From Saccharothrix carnea (GTDB taxonomy: Bacteria; Actinomycetota; Actinomycetes; Mycobacteriales; Pseudonocardiaceae), in the NCBI RefSeq assembly GCF_003014735.1, contig NZ_PYAX01000001.1, positions 682,001 through 746,000 of the forward strand: 64,000 nucleotides of DNA, written 5' to 3'. Both the position numbers and the translations under genes were made by a program. Positions 36,849 to 43,987 of the stretch are shown here, in pieces. The notes beneath the pieces were generated by a model. The model searched no databases, was not told the origin of the DNA, and saw only the letters and a list, made by a program, of their open reading frames with translations. Positions within the stretch are counted from its first letter, which is position 1. Each line of letters starts with the position of its first letter.

Positions 36849-36864
36849 CTGGGAACGTTCCCAG
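36849..36864. promoter_or_regulatory. LacI/CebR-type palindrome with no enzyme gene behind it
   Basis: CTGGGAACGTTCCCAG is a perfect 16-bp palindrome, differing from the CebR consensus only at the two symmetric positions (GC to AA/TT). A weaker AAGCGCTT site is at 36806-36813. The 340-bp gap 36743-37082 holds the terminator, this box and one tiny open frame. Confidence 0.6.
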
Positions 36865-36977
36865 ACAGGTTCGTCCCGCAACGCACGGCGGCGGCGTTGT
36901 CGGGTCCGAGGGGCCGTCGCCGGAGTGGCGGGCACGGGTCGAGAGCGCTCTCGCCCCTGCCCCTGGTCGTCTCGACG

Positions 36978-37076
36978 ATGAGGTCGACCTTGCCGGCGGC
37001 GGCCCTACTCGGTGCGGCCGTCCTGGGGTTCGCGGAGGAAACGCGAGGCAACACCTCCCCGACCGGCGGGCACTAA
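36978..37076 (+). pseudogene. Possible remnant: signal-peptide-like 32-codon frame
   Basis: ATG 36978 opens a 32-codon frame ending at TAA 37074-37076. It begins MRSTLPAAALLGAAVLGFAE, which reads like the start of an exported protein, then stops. It lies 114 bp downstream of a LacI/CebR-type palindrome. The arrangement (operator, then signal peptide, then nothing) looks like the 5' end of a lost secreted-enzyme gene, but a chance frame is possible. Confidence 0.25.
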
Positions 37077-37082
37077 CGGGAC

Positions 37083-37679
37083 ATGACGACCGATGACCCT
37101 GACGACCGCACCCTGTGGTCACAGGCCGCGGCGGGGAGCGGACCGGCCTTCGGCGTGCTGTTCGACCGGCACGCCAAAGCGGTCTACAACCACTGCTTCC
37201 GGCTGACCGCGTCGTGGGCGGCGGCAGAGGACCACCTGCAGAACACGTTCCTGGTCGCCTGGCGCAAGCGGGACCGGCTGCGGCTGGAGCACGACTCCGC
37301 CCTGCCGTGGCTGCTGGCCGTGGCCACGAACGTGGTGCGCAGCGACCGGCGCACGGTGGCGCGCCGGCTGCGGCTGTTCCGCAAGGCTCCGGTGGAGACC
37401 CCGGTGCCCGACCACGCCGACCAGGTGGCCGAACGGGTCGACGACCAGCGGCGGATGGCGGTGCTGCTGGCCGCCGTGGCGGAGCTGCCGCGCAACGAGC
37501 GGGAAGCCCTCGCGCTGTGCGTGTGGTCCGGCGTGTCGTACGCCGACGCCGCCGGCGTGCTCGGCATCGCCGAGGTGAGCGTCCGGGCCAGGGTCAGCAA
37601 GGCGAAGGCCCGGCTGACCCGCAGGCTGGGCGCGGCACCGGTCGTCGCAGTCCCCGCGCTCACCCTGGAGGACCGATGA
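37083..37679 (+). CDS. ECF-type RNA polymerase sigma factor
   Basis: A 198-residue sigma-70 family factor with region 2 (about 22-85: FDRHAKAVYNHCFRLTAS, AEDHLQNTFLVAWRKRDRL) and region 4 (about 120-180: ELPRNEREALALCVWSGVSY, ISVRARVSKAKARL-like). The ATG of the next gene overlaps its stop (ATGA), so the two are coupled. A usual zinc anti-sigma partner is not present; the coupled membrane protein may serve that role. Its target promoters are unknown. Confidence 0.93.
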   Translation: MTTDDPDDRTLWSQAAAGSGPAFGVLFDRHAKAVYNHCFRLTASWAAAEDHLQNTFLVAWRKRDRLRLEHDSALPWLLAVATNVVRSDRRTVARRLRLFRKAPVETPVPDHADQVAERVDDQRRMAVLLAAVAELPRNEREALALCVWSGVSYADAAGVLGIAEVSVRARVSKAKARLTRRLGAAPVVAVPALTLEDR

Positions 37680-38554
37680 ACCACACACTCCCCCCGACCC
37701 GGGACGTGCCACCCCGCCGCCAGGCCCAAATCCGCGCGCGGCTGGAGCAGGAGGTCGGCCGCGGACGCCGTGCCACCCGGTTCGCGCCCCTGATCGCCGC
37801 CGGTGTCGCCGCGGCGGCCGTCATCGCGCTGGTCGCGGTCGCCGCGCCGTGGCAGCGGGGCGGCGCCGACACCGCCGCGTCGCGGTCCGGCTACCCGACC
37901 ACCGCACCGCCGAGGACCTACTCGACCGCCGAACGGCCCGTCATCGCGAACCTGTCGCCGGAGCGGGTCGCCGAGGTCGAACGGGGGTGCGTGGAGAGCG
38001 CCGGCATCGACGGGAAGGCCGTGCTGCACCAGTACGTCACCGACACCATCGGCACGTTCGCGCTGCTCTACACCGAGGACGCCATGCTGAGCTGCACGGT
38101 CGACGGTCCGACCATGCCGTACAACTCGGGGTTCACGGCCATGCTGGAGATCGAGTGGCTGCCCGGCGAGTTCGCCGCGGACGAGATCGGCTCGGCGTCC
38201 GGCGGCGACGGCGGCAAGCCCGAGTACGCGGGCAAGCCGGGGTACGACATGGTGGCCGGCCGGGTGTCGTCGAAGGTGGCCAGGGTGACGTTCACGCAAG
38301 GCGGGCAGACCGCGGAGGCGACGATCGCCAACGGCACGTTCGTGGCGCGCATCCCGCGACCGTCTGACTGGGAGGTGCCCGCGGACCGGGGTGCCGGGGA
38401 CGTCCGGGCGTACGACGCGCAGGGCGGGTTGCTCGGCACGTTGGAGGCGTTCTCGCGGGAACGGTGCTACATGAACCCGGAGTACGTGATCGTGGTCGGG
38501 AACAAGGAGGCGGACCCGACGACTTGCCTGCCCGCGGTGTCGTGGCGGCACTGA
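37676..38554 (+). CDS. Membrane protein coupled to the ECF sigma gene
   Basis: A 292-residue single-pass protein. The N-terminal cytosolic part of about 33 residues is Arg/Gln rich (RRQAQIRARLEQEVGRGRR). One membrane segment is at about 38-58, followed by an extracytoplasmic domain with three or more Cys (GCVESAG, LSCTVDG, ERCYMNPEY, TTCLPAV). No His-x3-Cys-x2-Cys zinc motif is present. By position it could be the anti-sigma or the sensor of the sigma factor; the short cytosolic part makes a classical anti-sigma fold unlikely. Function unknown. Confidence 0.75.
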   Translation: MNHTLPPTRDVPPRRQAQIRARLEQEVGRGRRATRFAPLIAAGVAAAAVIALVAVAAPWQRGGADTAASRSGYPTTAPPRTYSTAERPVIANLSPERVAEVERGCVESAGIDGKAVLHQYVTDTIGTFALLYTEDAMLSCTVDGPTMPYNSGFTAMLEIEWLPGEFAADEIGSASGGDGGKPEYAGKPGYDMVAGRVSSKVARVTFTQGGQTAEATIANGTFVARIPRPSDWEVPADRGAGDVRAYDAQGGLLGTLEAFSRERCYMNPEYVIVVGNKEADPTTCLPAVSWRH

Positions 38555-38578
38555 CCTGTGCCGGCGGGGTGTGTCGTG

Positions 38579-39025
38579 CTAGGTCGGCGACACGCCCCGG
38601 TACGGCAGGGTCTGGCGGTAGACGATGTTCGTGGTCGTGCTGCCGAAGCCGGTCAGGTCGTTGACCACCTGTTCCAGGTGCGGCATGGAGGTGGCGGCGA
38701 CCTTGAGCGTGTAGCAGTCGTCGCCGGTGGTGCGCAGGCACTCCAGGATCTCGGGGCGTTCGGCGAGCAGCGCGTGCAGCGGCTCGTGCCGGTTGCCGGG
38801 GTACTTCAGGCGGACGACGGCGAGCACGGCGTAGCCGGTCATGGCCAGGTCGACCTCGGCCCGGTAGCCGGTGATCACGCCGGTGGACTCCAGCCTGCGG
38901 ACGCGTTCGGTGGTGGCGGAGGCGCTGAGGTTGACCCGGCGGCCCAGCTCGCTGAACGCGATCCGGCCGTCGCGTTGCAGCTCGGCGAGGATGGCCCAGT
39001 CGGTCGGGTCGAGGCTCGCGGTCAT
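38579..39025 (-). CDS. Lrp/AsnC family regulator
   Basis: A 148-residue protein with an N-terminal helix-turn-helix (LDPTDWAILAELQRDGRIAF, LGRRVNLSASATTERVRRLE) and a C-terminal RAM ligand-binding domain (about 65-145, with GDDCYTLKVAATSMPHLEQVV). These regulators sense amino acids. It starts at ATG 39025. It converges with the sigma operon and is divergent from the F420-type oxidoreductase across 93 bp, which may be a target. Confidence 0.93.
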   Translation of the reverse strand: MTASLDPTDWAILAELQRDGRIAFSELGRRVNLSASATTERVRRLESTGVITGYRAEVDLAMTGYAVLAVVRLKYPGNRHEPLHALLAERPEILECLRTTGDDCYTLKVAATSMPHLEQVVNDLTGFGSTTTNIVYRQTLPYRGVSPT

Positions 39026-39118
39026 CTCCGGACTTTACCGTGGAATTCGCGGTGAGAGCGGCTTGATACCGGGCAGGCTCTCTTCAGGACGGGCGGTTTT
39101 CCGCATAGCGTTGGTCCG

Positions 39119-39952
39119 GTGCAGATAGGCGTGAACGTACCGAACTTCGGGCCGGGGACCTCGCCGGACGTGCTGCGGGACTGGGCGCGGACGGTCGAGG
39201 GCCTCGGCTTCGACCTGCTGATGGTGTCCGACCACGTGGCCGTGACGCCGGACGTGGCCGAGCAGTACCCGGCGCCGTTCTACGAGCCGTTCACCGCGCT
39301 GGCGTGGCTGGCCGGGGTGACCTCGCGGATCCGGATCGGCACCACCGTGCTCGTGCTGCCGTACCGGCATCCGTTGCTGGTGGCGCGGATGGCCGCGAAC
39401 GTCAACGAGCTGTCCAGCGGGCGGTTCGTGCTCGGGGTCGGCGTCGGGTGGGCGCGGCAGGAGTACGAGGCGCTGGGCGTGCGGTTCGCCGAACGCGGCC
39501 GGTTGACCGACGAGGGGTTGCGGGCGGTGCGCGCGGCGTGGCGGGACGAGGCGGACTACCGGGCCGGGCGGATCCCGATCTGGGTCGGTGGGCACTCCGA
39601 CGCGGCGCTGCGGCGGGCCGTTCGGCTCGGGGACGCCTGGCACAGCTTGCGCCTCACGCCAGGGGCGTACCGGGAGGCGCTGGGGCGGTTGGAGGCCATC
39701 GCGGAGGAGGAGGGGAAACCGTTGCCCGCGTTGGCTCCGCGGATCTTGTTGCACATCACGGAGGACGAGGCGGGGCCGGAGCGGCGGTTGGGCGAGGGTA
39801 CGGTCGCGCAGGTCGTGGGTGACCTGGCGGAGTTGCGCGCCTCGGGGGCCGAGGCCGTGGTGCTGGACCCGTTCGTCGGGGATCCACAGGAGACAGTCCA
39901 CCCGGAGGTCGCATGGCAGGCGTTGGCCACCGTGCGGAAGGAGTTCCGATGA
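39119..39952 (+). CDS. LLM class F420-dependent oxidoreductase
   Basis: A 277-residue luciferase-like TIM-barrel oxidoreductase. Typical strings are MQIGVNVPNFGPG, FDLLMVSDHVAV, RIRIGTTVLVLPYRHP, SSGRFVLGVGVGWARQEYEALG, and IPIWVGGHSDAALRRAVRLGDAWH. Actinobacterial members of this form usually use coenzyme F420. The substrate is unknown. It starts at GTG 39119 and ends with an ATGA overlap into the deaminase gene, so the two are one operon. Confidence 0.9.
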   Translation: MQIGVNVPNFGPGTSPDVLRDWARTVEGLGFDLLMVSDHVAVTPDVAEQYPAPFYEPFTALAWLAGVTSRIRIGTTVLVLPYRHPLLVARMAANVNELSSGRFVLGVGVGWARQEYEALGVRFAERGRLTDEGLRAVRAAWRDEADYRAGRIPIWVGGHSDAALRRAVRLGDAWHSLRLTPGAYREALGRLEAIAEEEGKPLPALAPRILLHITEDEAGPERRLGEGTVAQVVGDLAELRASGAEAVVLDPFVGDPQETVHPEVAWQALATVRKEFR

Positions 39953-40392
39953 GCTCGGGGAATACGGCTGGGGCGGCGGGGTTGGCCGGCCTGCGCAGGG
40001 CGGTCGAGTTGGCGGCGGAGGCGCGTGCGGCGGGGAATCCGCCGTTCGGGTCATTGTTGGTGGGGCCGGATGGGGTGGTGTTGGCGGAGGAGCGCAACAC
40101 CAGCTTGACGGATGACGACATCACCGCGCACCCGGAGTTGAAGTTGGCGCGGTGGGCGGCGAGGTCGTTGTCGGCGGAGGTGGCGGCGGGAACGACGATG
40201 TTCACCAGCTGCCAGCCGTGTGGGATGTGCGTGGGGGCGATTGAGCGGTCGGGGTTGGGGCGGGTGGTGTTCGCGTTGTCGACCGAGCAGTTGAACGCGT
40301 TGAAGCCGGGTGGCGGGTTCGCGGCTGTGCCTCAGGAGGGGCCGGCGTTGGTGGAGGAGGCGGTGGTTCCGGTGAAGGGGTACTACCGGTAG
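39949..40392 (+). CDS. Nucleoside/nucleobase deaminase (CMP/dCMP deaminase fold)
   Basis: A 147-residue zinc deaminase. HPE (His61-Pro-Glu63) replaces the common HAE motif, with Glu63 the proton shuttle. CQPCGMC provides the zinc Cys pair PCxxC (Cys91, Cys94). The length and the NPPFGSLLVG opening fit the guanine/cytosine-type deaminases used in base salvage rather than tRNA editing TadA. It is coupled to the F420 oxidoreductase (ATGA). The last gene before the tandem repeats and palindromic element A. Confidence 0.88.
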   Translation: MSSGNTAGAAGLAGLRRAVELAAEARAAGNPPFGSLLVGPDGVVLAEERNTSLTDDDITAHPELKLARWAARSLSAEVAAGTTMFTSCQPCGMCVGAIERSGLGRVVFALSTEQLNALKPGGGFAAVPQEGPALVEEAVVPVKGYYR

Positions 40393-40399
40393 CTGTTCC

Positions 40400-40489
40400 G
40401 GCTCAGTGGTTGGGTAGGGCTCAGTGGTTGGGTCAGGCTCCGTGGTCTAGTTCGGCTCACTGGTCTAGTTCGGCTCACTGGTTGGGTCA
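40400..40489 (+). repeat. 18-bp tandem repeat, five units, leading into element A
   Basis: Units begin at 40400, 40418, 40436, 40454 and 40472, exactly 18 bp apart, consensus GGCTCAGTGGTTGGGTCA with changes at a few positions (CTAGTT in two units). A sixth phase starts at 40490 with GGCTCG, the first bases of element A. One matching unit also abuts element B on its equivalent side. Confidence 0.9.
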
Positions 40490-40625
40490 GGCTCGATTTG
40501 ACATGGGGCCCCTTACGGGCACTCCAGGCAGGCCAAAGCCGGGCAGGCCTGGCGGATAAAACGCCCGCCAAGCCTGCCCGGCTTCGACCAGCCTAAAGCA
40601 CCCGAACCCCATGTAAAATCGGGCC
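40490..40625 (+). repeat. Palindromic element, copy A
   Basis: A 136-bp imperfect palindrome. The outer arms are GGCTCGATTTGACATGGGG and its near-complement at the right end. The inner stem is 40527-40555 with 40565-40593: 29 positions, 25 paired, loop of nine. TTTTGCGG follows. It lies about 100 bp after the deaminase stop, reading in the same direction as that gene. Copy B (43784-43918) is inverted. The rest of the 474-bp gap up to the LPMO start holds GCGGGTCCG-type subrepeats (to about 40705) and the LPMO promoter. Confidence 0.9.
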
Positions 40626-40815
40626 TTTTGCGGTCGAGTGCCGGGTCCGTTGTGGGTGGTTGTTGCATGCCACGAGGGCGGGTGGCGGGTCCGACGTAGG
40701 TGTGGCCGGTTCCGTCGTTCGGCGTGGATTGGTCTGGTCGATGTTGGCTCTGAACCGAAAAAGGTTCGTGGGGCTATGGGGTTCACAGATTGTGCGCGGT
40801 TCGCTACCTTGGGAT

Positions 40816-40831
40816 CTGGGAGCGCTCCCAG
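40816..40831. promoter_or_regulatory. CebR operator upstream of the LPMO gene
   Basis: CTGGGAGCGCTCCCAG, perfect 16-bp palindrome containing the CebR consensus, 35 bp upstream of the LPMO start and just after a TACCTT -10-like box. Identical to the site at 22990. Confidence 0.85.
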
Positions 40832-40866
40832 CCCTGTAGTCGGCATCCTCAACGTGGAGGACACAC

Positions 40867-41538
40867 ATGACCTTCAGACGCGGTATCCGCTCGGTAGTCG
40901 GCGTCTTCAGCTCGGTCCTGGCGGTCCTCGCCGCCAGTGTCGTGGTCCTGGTGGGCGCATCAGGCGTCGCCAGCGCGCACGGCTCCGTCACCGACCCGCC
41001 GTCGCGCAACTACGGCTGTTGGCAGCGCTGGGGCAGCGACCACCTGAACCCGAACATGGGTCAGACCGACCCCATGTGCGCTCAGGCCTGGAAGGCCGAC
41101 CCGAACGCGATGTGGAACTGGAACGGCCTGTACCGCAACGGTGTCGGTGGCAACCACCAGGGTGCCCTGCCCAGCGGTCAGCTGTGCAGCGGTGGTCTGG
41201 CCGAGAGCGGTCGGTACCGTGCGCTCGACACCGTCGGTGCGTGGAACACCACCAACAAGCCGCGCCAGTTCACCCTGACCATCACGGACCAGGCCAAGCA
41301 CGGTGCGGACTACCTGCGCATCTACATCACCCGCCAGGGCGTCAACACGGCGACCACGCCGCTGCGCTGGAGCGACCTGGAGCTGGTCACCTCGACCGGT
41401 CGCTACGGCACCACCGGCCTCTACCAGGCCCAGGTGAACGCGGGCAGCCGCACCGGCCGCCACGTGGTGTTCACGATCTGGCAGGCCAGCCACATGGACC
41501 AGGCCTACTACCTCTGCAGTGACGTGAACTTCCAGTAA
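40867..41538 (+). CDS. AA10 lytic polysaccharide monooxygenase (ScLPMO10B-like)
   Basis: A 223-residue secreted copper monooxygenase. The signal peptide is cut before His38 (SA/HGSVTDPPSRNYGCW), which becomes the N-terminal His of the copper brace. The second His is in WQASHMDQAYYLCSDVNF (His209). The single domain has no binding module. The sequence matches the ScLPMO10B branch (RNYGCWxRWG, NAMWNWNGLYRN, QLCSGG), whose members oxidise cellulose at C1/C4 and also chitin. A perfect CebR box overlaps the promoter, so cellulose is the likely signal. Terminator at 41545. Confidence 0.95.
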   Translation: MTFRRGIRSVVGVFSSVLAVLAASVVVLVGASGVASAHGSVTDPPSRNYGCWQRWGSDHLNPNMGQTDPMCAQAWKADPNAMWNWNGLYRNGVGGNHQGALPSGQLCSGGLAESGRYRALDTVGAWNTTNKPRQFTLTITDQAKHGADYLRIYITRQGVNTATTPLRWSDLELVTSTGRYGTTGLYQAQVNAGSRTGRHVVFTIWQASHMDQAYYLCSDVNFQ

Positions 41539-41544
41539 TAGCCG

Positions 41545-41585
41545 GCATCAGGGTGCGGGCGGGCCTCCCGTCCGCACCCTGATGC
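41545..41585 (+). terminator. Bidirectional terminator between LPMO and manA
   Basis: GCATCAGGGTGCGG (41545-41558) / CCGCACCCTGATGC (41572-41585), perfect 14-bp stem; the inner GGG/CCC pair as well. It ends one base before the manA stop codon. Confidence 0.85.
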
Positions 41586-42689
41586 TCACGTCAGGTTCGT
41601 GGTGGCCCAGAACGCTTCACCTTGTCCGGCGACGTCGGCCGGGTCCTCGCTGTGCGGCAGGAAAACCGACTCGCCGCCACGCAACACGACCTCCTCACCA
41701 CCGCGCTTGACCGCCACAGAACCCTTGGTGCACAACAAGAGCTGCGGACCACCGCCGGTCAGCACCGCGCCCGGCTGCACCGCGTGCAGGCGGAACTCCG
41801 GGTCCGGCGTCCGGTAGGTCCTCAGTGGACTGTCGTCACCTTCGCCGTCGAGCACGGCCGGCGGTCCGGGCTTGGGGTCGACCAGCGACAGCACCGCGTG
41901 CACGTCCACCGGCTTGGTGGTCAGGCCCGCGCGCAGCACGTTGTCGGAGTTCACCATCAGCTCGACCCCCGTGCCGCGCAGGTGCGCGTGCAGGACGCCC
42001 GCACCGACGTAGACCGCCTGCCCCGGCCGCAACCGCACCGCGTTGAGCAGCAACGCCGCCACCACACCCGCGTCGGCCGGGTAGAACTCGGCCAGCTCCA
42101 CCACGTGCGCGAGCGCGGGCACCCGCACCGCCGCCGAGGCCACCTCGGCGACCAAGCCGGCATCGGCCGCGTGCAACGCCCACCGCAGCGCACCCCACGT
42201 GTCGCCGACCGACAGCGCGGCCCGCATCGGCGTCAACGACGGCAGGTCCAGGTCGTCCAGCAACGCCACCGTCCCAGCCGGCCGGCGGAAGCCCGACAAC
42301 GTCTCGAACTCGGTCAGCGCGACCAGGATCTCCGGCTTGGCCCGGTCGTCGCGGTAACCGTGCTCCGCGAACCCGACCACGGCCTGATCCCGGTTCGGGT
42401 GCACCTGCAACGACAGCGGCGCGTCCACGGCCAACACCTTGAGCAGGAACGGAAGGCGCGGCCCGAACGCGGCCAGGCTCGCCGGACCGAGCAGCCCCGC
42501 CGGGTTGGCCGCGAGGTAGGCGTCCAACGGCACGTCGCAACCGGCCAGCCGGGACGGGTCGTCCGGGTGCGCGCCGACCCACAACTCCGCCTGCGGCACC
42601 ACGCTGGGCGACGGCTCGCCGCGCATCTCGGCCAGCGCGGTCCGCGAACCCCAGTGGTACTCCCGGACGATGGTGTCCAACTTGCGCAC
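41586..42689 (-). CDS. manA: Mannose-6-phosphate isomerase, class I
   Basis: A 367-residue zinc isomerase interconverting mannose-6-phosphate and fructose-6-phosphate. It has AELWVGAHP (34-42), LSLQVHPNRDQA with zinc ligands Gln95 and His97, KPEILVAL with Glu120, and GAGVLHAHLRG with the C-terminal His ligand. The Asp/Arg positions are normal for the class I cupin type. It starts at ATG 42689, 10 bases after the stop of the ROK kinase, so kinase and isomerase form one operon taking free mannose to glycolysis. The mannose would come from the GH26/GH2 enzymes of this window. Confidence 0.95.
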   Translation of the reverse strand: MRKLDTIVREYHWGSRTALAEMRGEPSPSVVPQAELWVGAHPDDPSRLAGCDVPLDAYLAANPAGLLGPASLAAFGPRLPFLLKVLAVDAPLSLQVHPNRDQAVVGFAEHGYRDDRAKPEILVALTEFETLSGFRRPAGTVALLDDLDLPSLTPMRAALSVGDTWGALRWALHAADAGLVAEVASAAVRVPALAHVVELAEFYPADAGVVAALLLNAVRLRPGQAVYVGAGVLHAHLRGTGVELMVNSDNVLRAGLTTKPVDVHAVLSLVDPKPGPPAVLDGEGDDSPLRTYRTPDPEFRLHAVQPGAVLTGGGPQLLLCTKGSVAVKRGGEEVVLRGGESVFLPHSEDPADVAGQGEAFWATTNLT

Positions 42690-42699
42690 GGTGATTCCC

Positions 42700-43647
42700 T
42701 CAGATTCCCACGGGCACCCGGTCGTCCGCGAGCAGTGCCGCGGCGCCGATCAGGCCCGAGTCGACACCCAACGTCGCCGGGCACACCTCGACCCGACGCA
42801 TGAACTCCAGCCCCGCGTAGTCCGCGAGCGGCTCGCTGACGGCGGGTTCCAGCAGGTCCCAGGCCTGCGCCACCCCACCGCCGATGACCACGCGATCGAT
42901 CTCGCACAACGCCGAGGCCACCGTGATGACCTGCGCCACCGCCGCCCCGGACCGCCGGAAGGCCGCCACCGCCGTGGGATCCCCCGCCCGCGCCGACGCG
43001 GCCAGCGCGACACCGTCCGCCGTGCCGCCCAACGGCTGCCAACCCTGCTCCAAAGCCCAGCGCACCATCGACGGCCCACTGGCGATCGCCTCGGAACACC
43101 CGTTCGCACCGCAACCGCACAACGGCCCCGCCGGATCCACCACGAAGTGCCCGACATGGCCCGCGTTACCGGTAGTCCCGAAGTGCGGCCGCCCGCCGAA
43201 GACGAACCCCCCACCGATACCGGTCGACACCACCATGCCGAGCAAGCACTCACTACCCCGCCCGTTGCCGTGGTGGTACTCGGCCAACGCCATGCACAAC
43301 GCGTCACCACCGAGCCTCACCGGCAACCCGGGCAACAACCCACCAACCCGCGCGGTGATCGGAAAGTCACGCCAACCCGGAATGTTCACCGGACTGATCG
43401 TCCCGCTGCGCAAATCCATCGGCGCCGCCGACGCGATCCCGACGCCGAGCACGGTCCGGCCGGCAGCAGCCGCGAGCAGATCGTCGAGCACCCCGGCAAG
43501 CCCACCCCAAACCGCCTCCGCATCACCGGCCGGCGTCGGGGTGGTGCGGCGAGCCAGCACAGCACCATCCGACTCGACCAACGCCACAGCAAGCTTGGTG
43601 CCACCGATATCAATGGCGACCGCAACCGGGTCGAGTCCGTGCCCCAT
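42700..43647 (-). CDS. ROK family sugar kinase (probable mannose/fructose/glucose kinase)
   Basis: A 315-residue ROK kinase. The phosphate loop is AIDIGGTKLAVALV (11-24). The catalytic-Asp region is RLGGDALCMALAEYHHGNG, where the usual NDAN reads GDAL (the Asp is kept). The zinc motif is HVGHFVVDPAGPLCGCGANGCSE (His and three Cys intact). It has no HTH, so it is an enzyme and not a regulator. Being first in an operon with manA, mannose is the likely substrate. The promoter (-35 TTGACG, 17 bp, -10 TTAACT) would start the RNA at or next to the ATG, so the message may be leaderless. Confidence 0.9.
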   Translation of the reverse strand: MGHGLDPVAVAIDIGGTKLAVALVESDGAVLARRTTPTPAGDAEAVWGGLAGVLDDLLAAAAGRTVLGVGIASAAPMDLRSGTISPVNIPGWRDFPITARVGGLLPGLPVRLGGDALCMALAEYHHGNGRGSECLLGMVVSTGIGGGFVFGGRPHFGTTGNAGHVGHFVVDPAGPLCGCGANGCSEAIASGPSMVRWALEQGWQPLGGTADGVALAASARAGDPTAVAAFRRSGAAVAQVITVASALCEIDRVVIGGGVAQAWDLLEPAVSEPLADYAGLEFMRRVEVCPATLGVDSGLIGAAALLADDRVPVGI

Positions 43648-43654
43648 GCGACTT

Positions 43655-43683
43655 AGTTAAGCGGTTAACCAAAGTTTCGTCAA
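43655..43683 (-). promoter_or_regulatory. Kinase-manA promoter with overlapping operator
   Basis: Leftward -35 TTGACG (43678-43683), 17-bp spacer, -10 TTAACT (43655-43660). GTTAA-GCGG-TTAAC (43656-43669) is an inverted repeat covering the -10. It contains TTAAGCGGTT, also found upstream of GH26. Confidence 0.65.
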
Positions 43684-43783
43684 GACCCCACTCGACCGCT
43701 GCGCGGCACCTTCCCCACCCCGCCACCGCACCAAATCGGACCCGCCCACCGCCCCACATCGGACCCGCCGCCCAACCGCAAAA

Positions 43784-43918
43784 GGCCCGATTTACATGGG
43801 GTTCGGGTGCTTTAGGCGGGTCGAAGCCGGCAGGCCCGGCGGGACGCTCTTCCCCGCCGGGCCTGCCGGCTTCGACCCGCCTGGAGTGCCCGTAAGGGGC
43901 CCCATGTCAAATCGAGCC
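43784..43918 (-). repeat. Palindromic element, copy B (inverted relative to A)
   Basis: A 135-bp near-perfect palindrome. The 29-bp perfect stem 43815-43843 / 43853-43881 has a nine-base loop, inside outer arms CGATTTACATGGGG / CCCCATGTCAAATCG. Identical to copy A over the right 38 bases (CCTGGAGTGCCCGTAAGG onward) and most of the left arm. It lies 69 bp after the stop of the leftward aldo/keto reductase, in the same orientation to that gene as copy A is to the deaminase. The rest of the 340-bp gap 43648-43987 holds the kinase promoter and GCGGGTCCGATGTGG-like subrepeats. Confidence 0.92.
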
Positions 43919-43987
43919 TGCCCCAACCACCGAGCCAGTAGCCCGCCTCACCCCACTGAAATGAACCGGTTCACCTCAACAGCACCA

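Noticed and set aside
36812..37122. Two overlapping open frames (plus and minus) before the sigma gene
   Set aside because: Both are Arg/Pro/Gly-rich with no recognisable motif, typical of out-of-frame high-GC DNA.
40400..40489. CRISPR array
   Set aside because: The units are contiguous 18-bp repeats without unique spacers and no cas genes are present.
40490..43918. Composite transposon bounded by the two inverted palindromes
   Set aside because: The 3.2 kb between them holds only LPMO, manA and a kinase, with no transposase, and no target-site duplication was found by eye.
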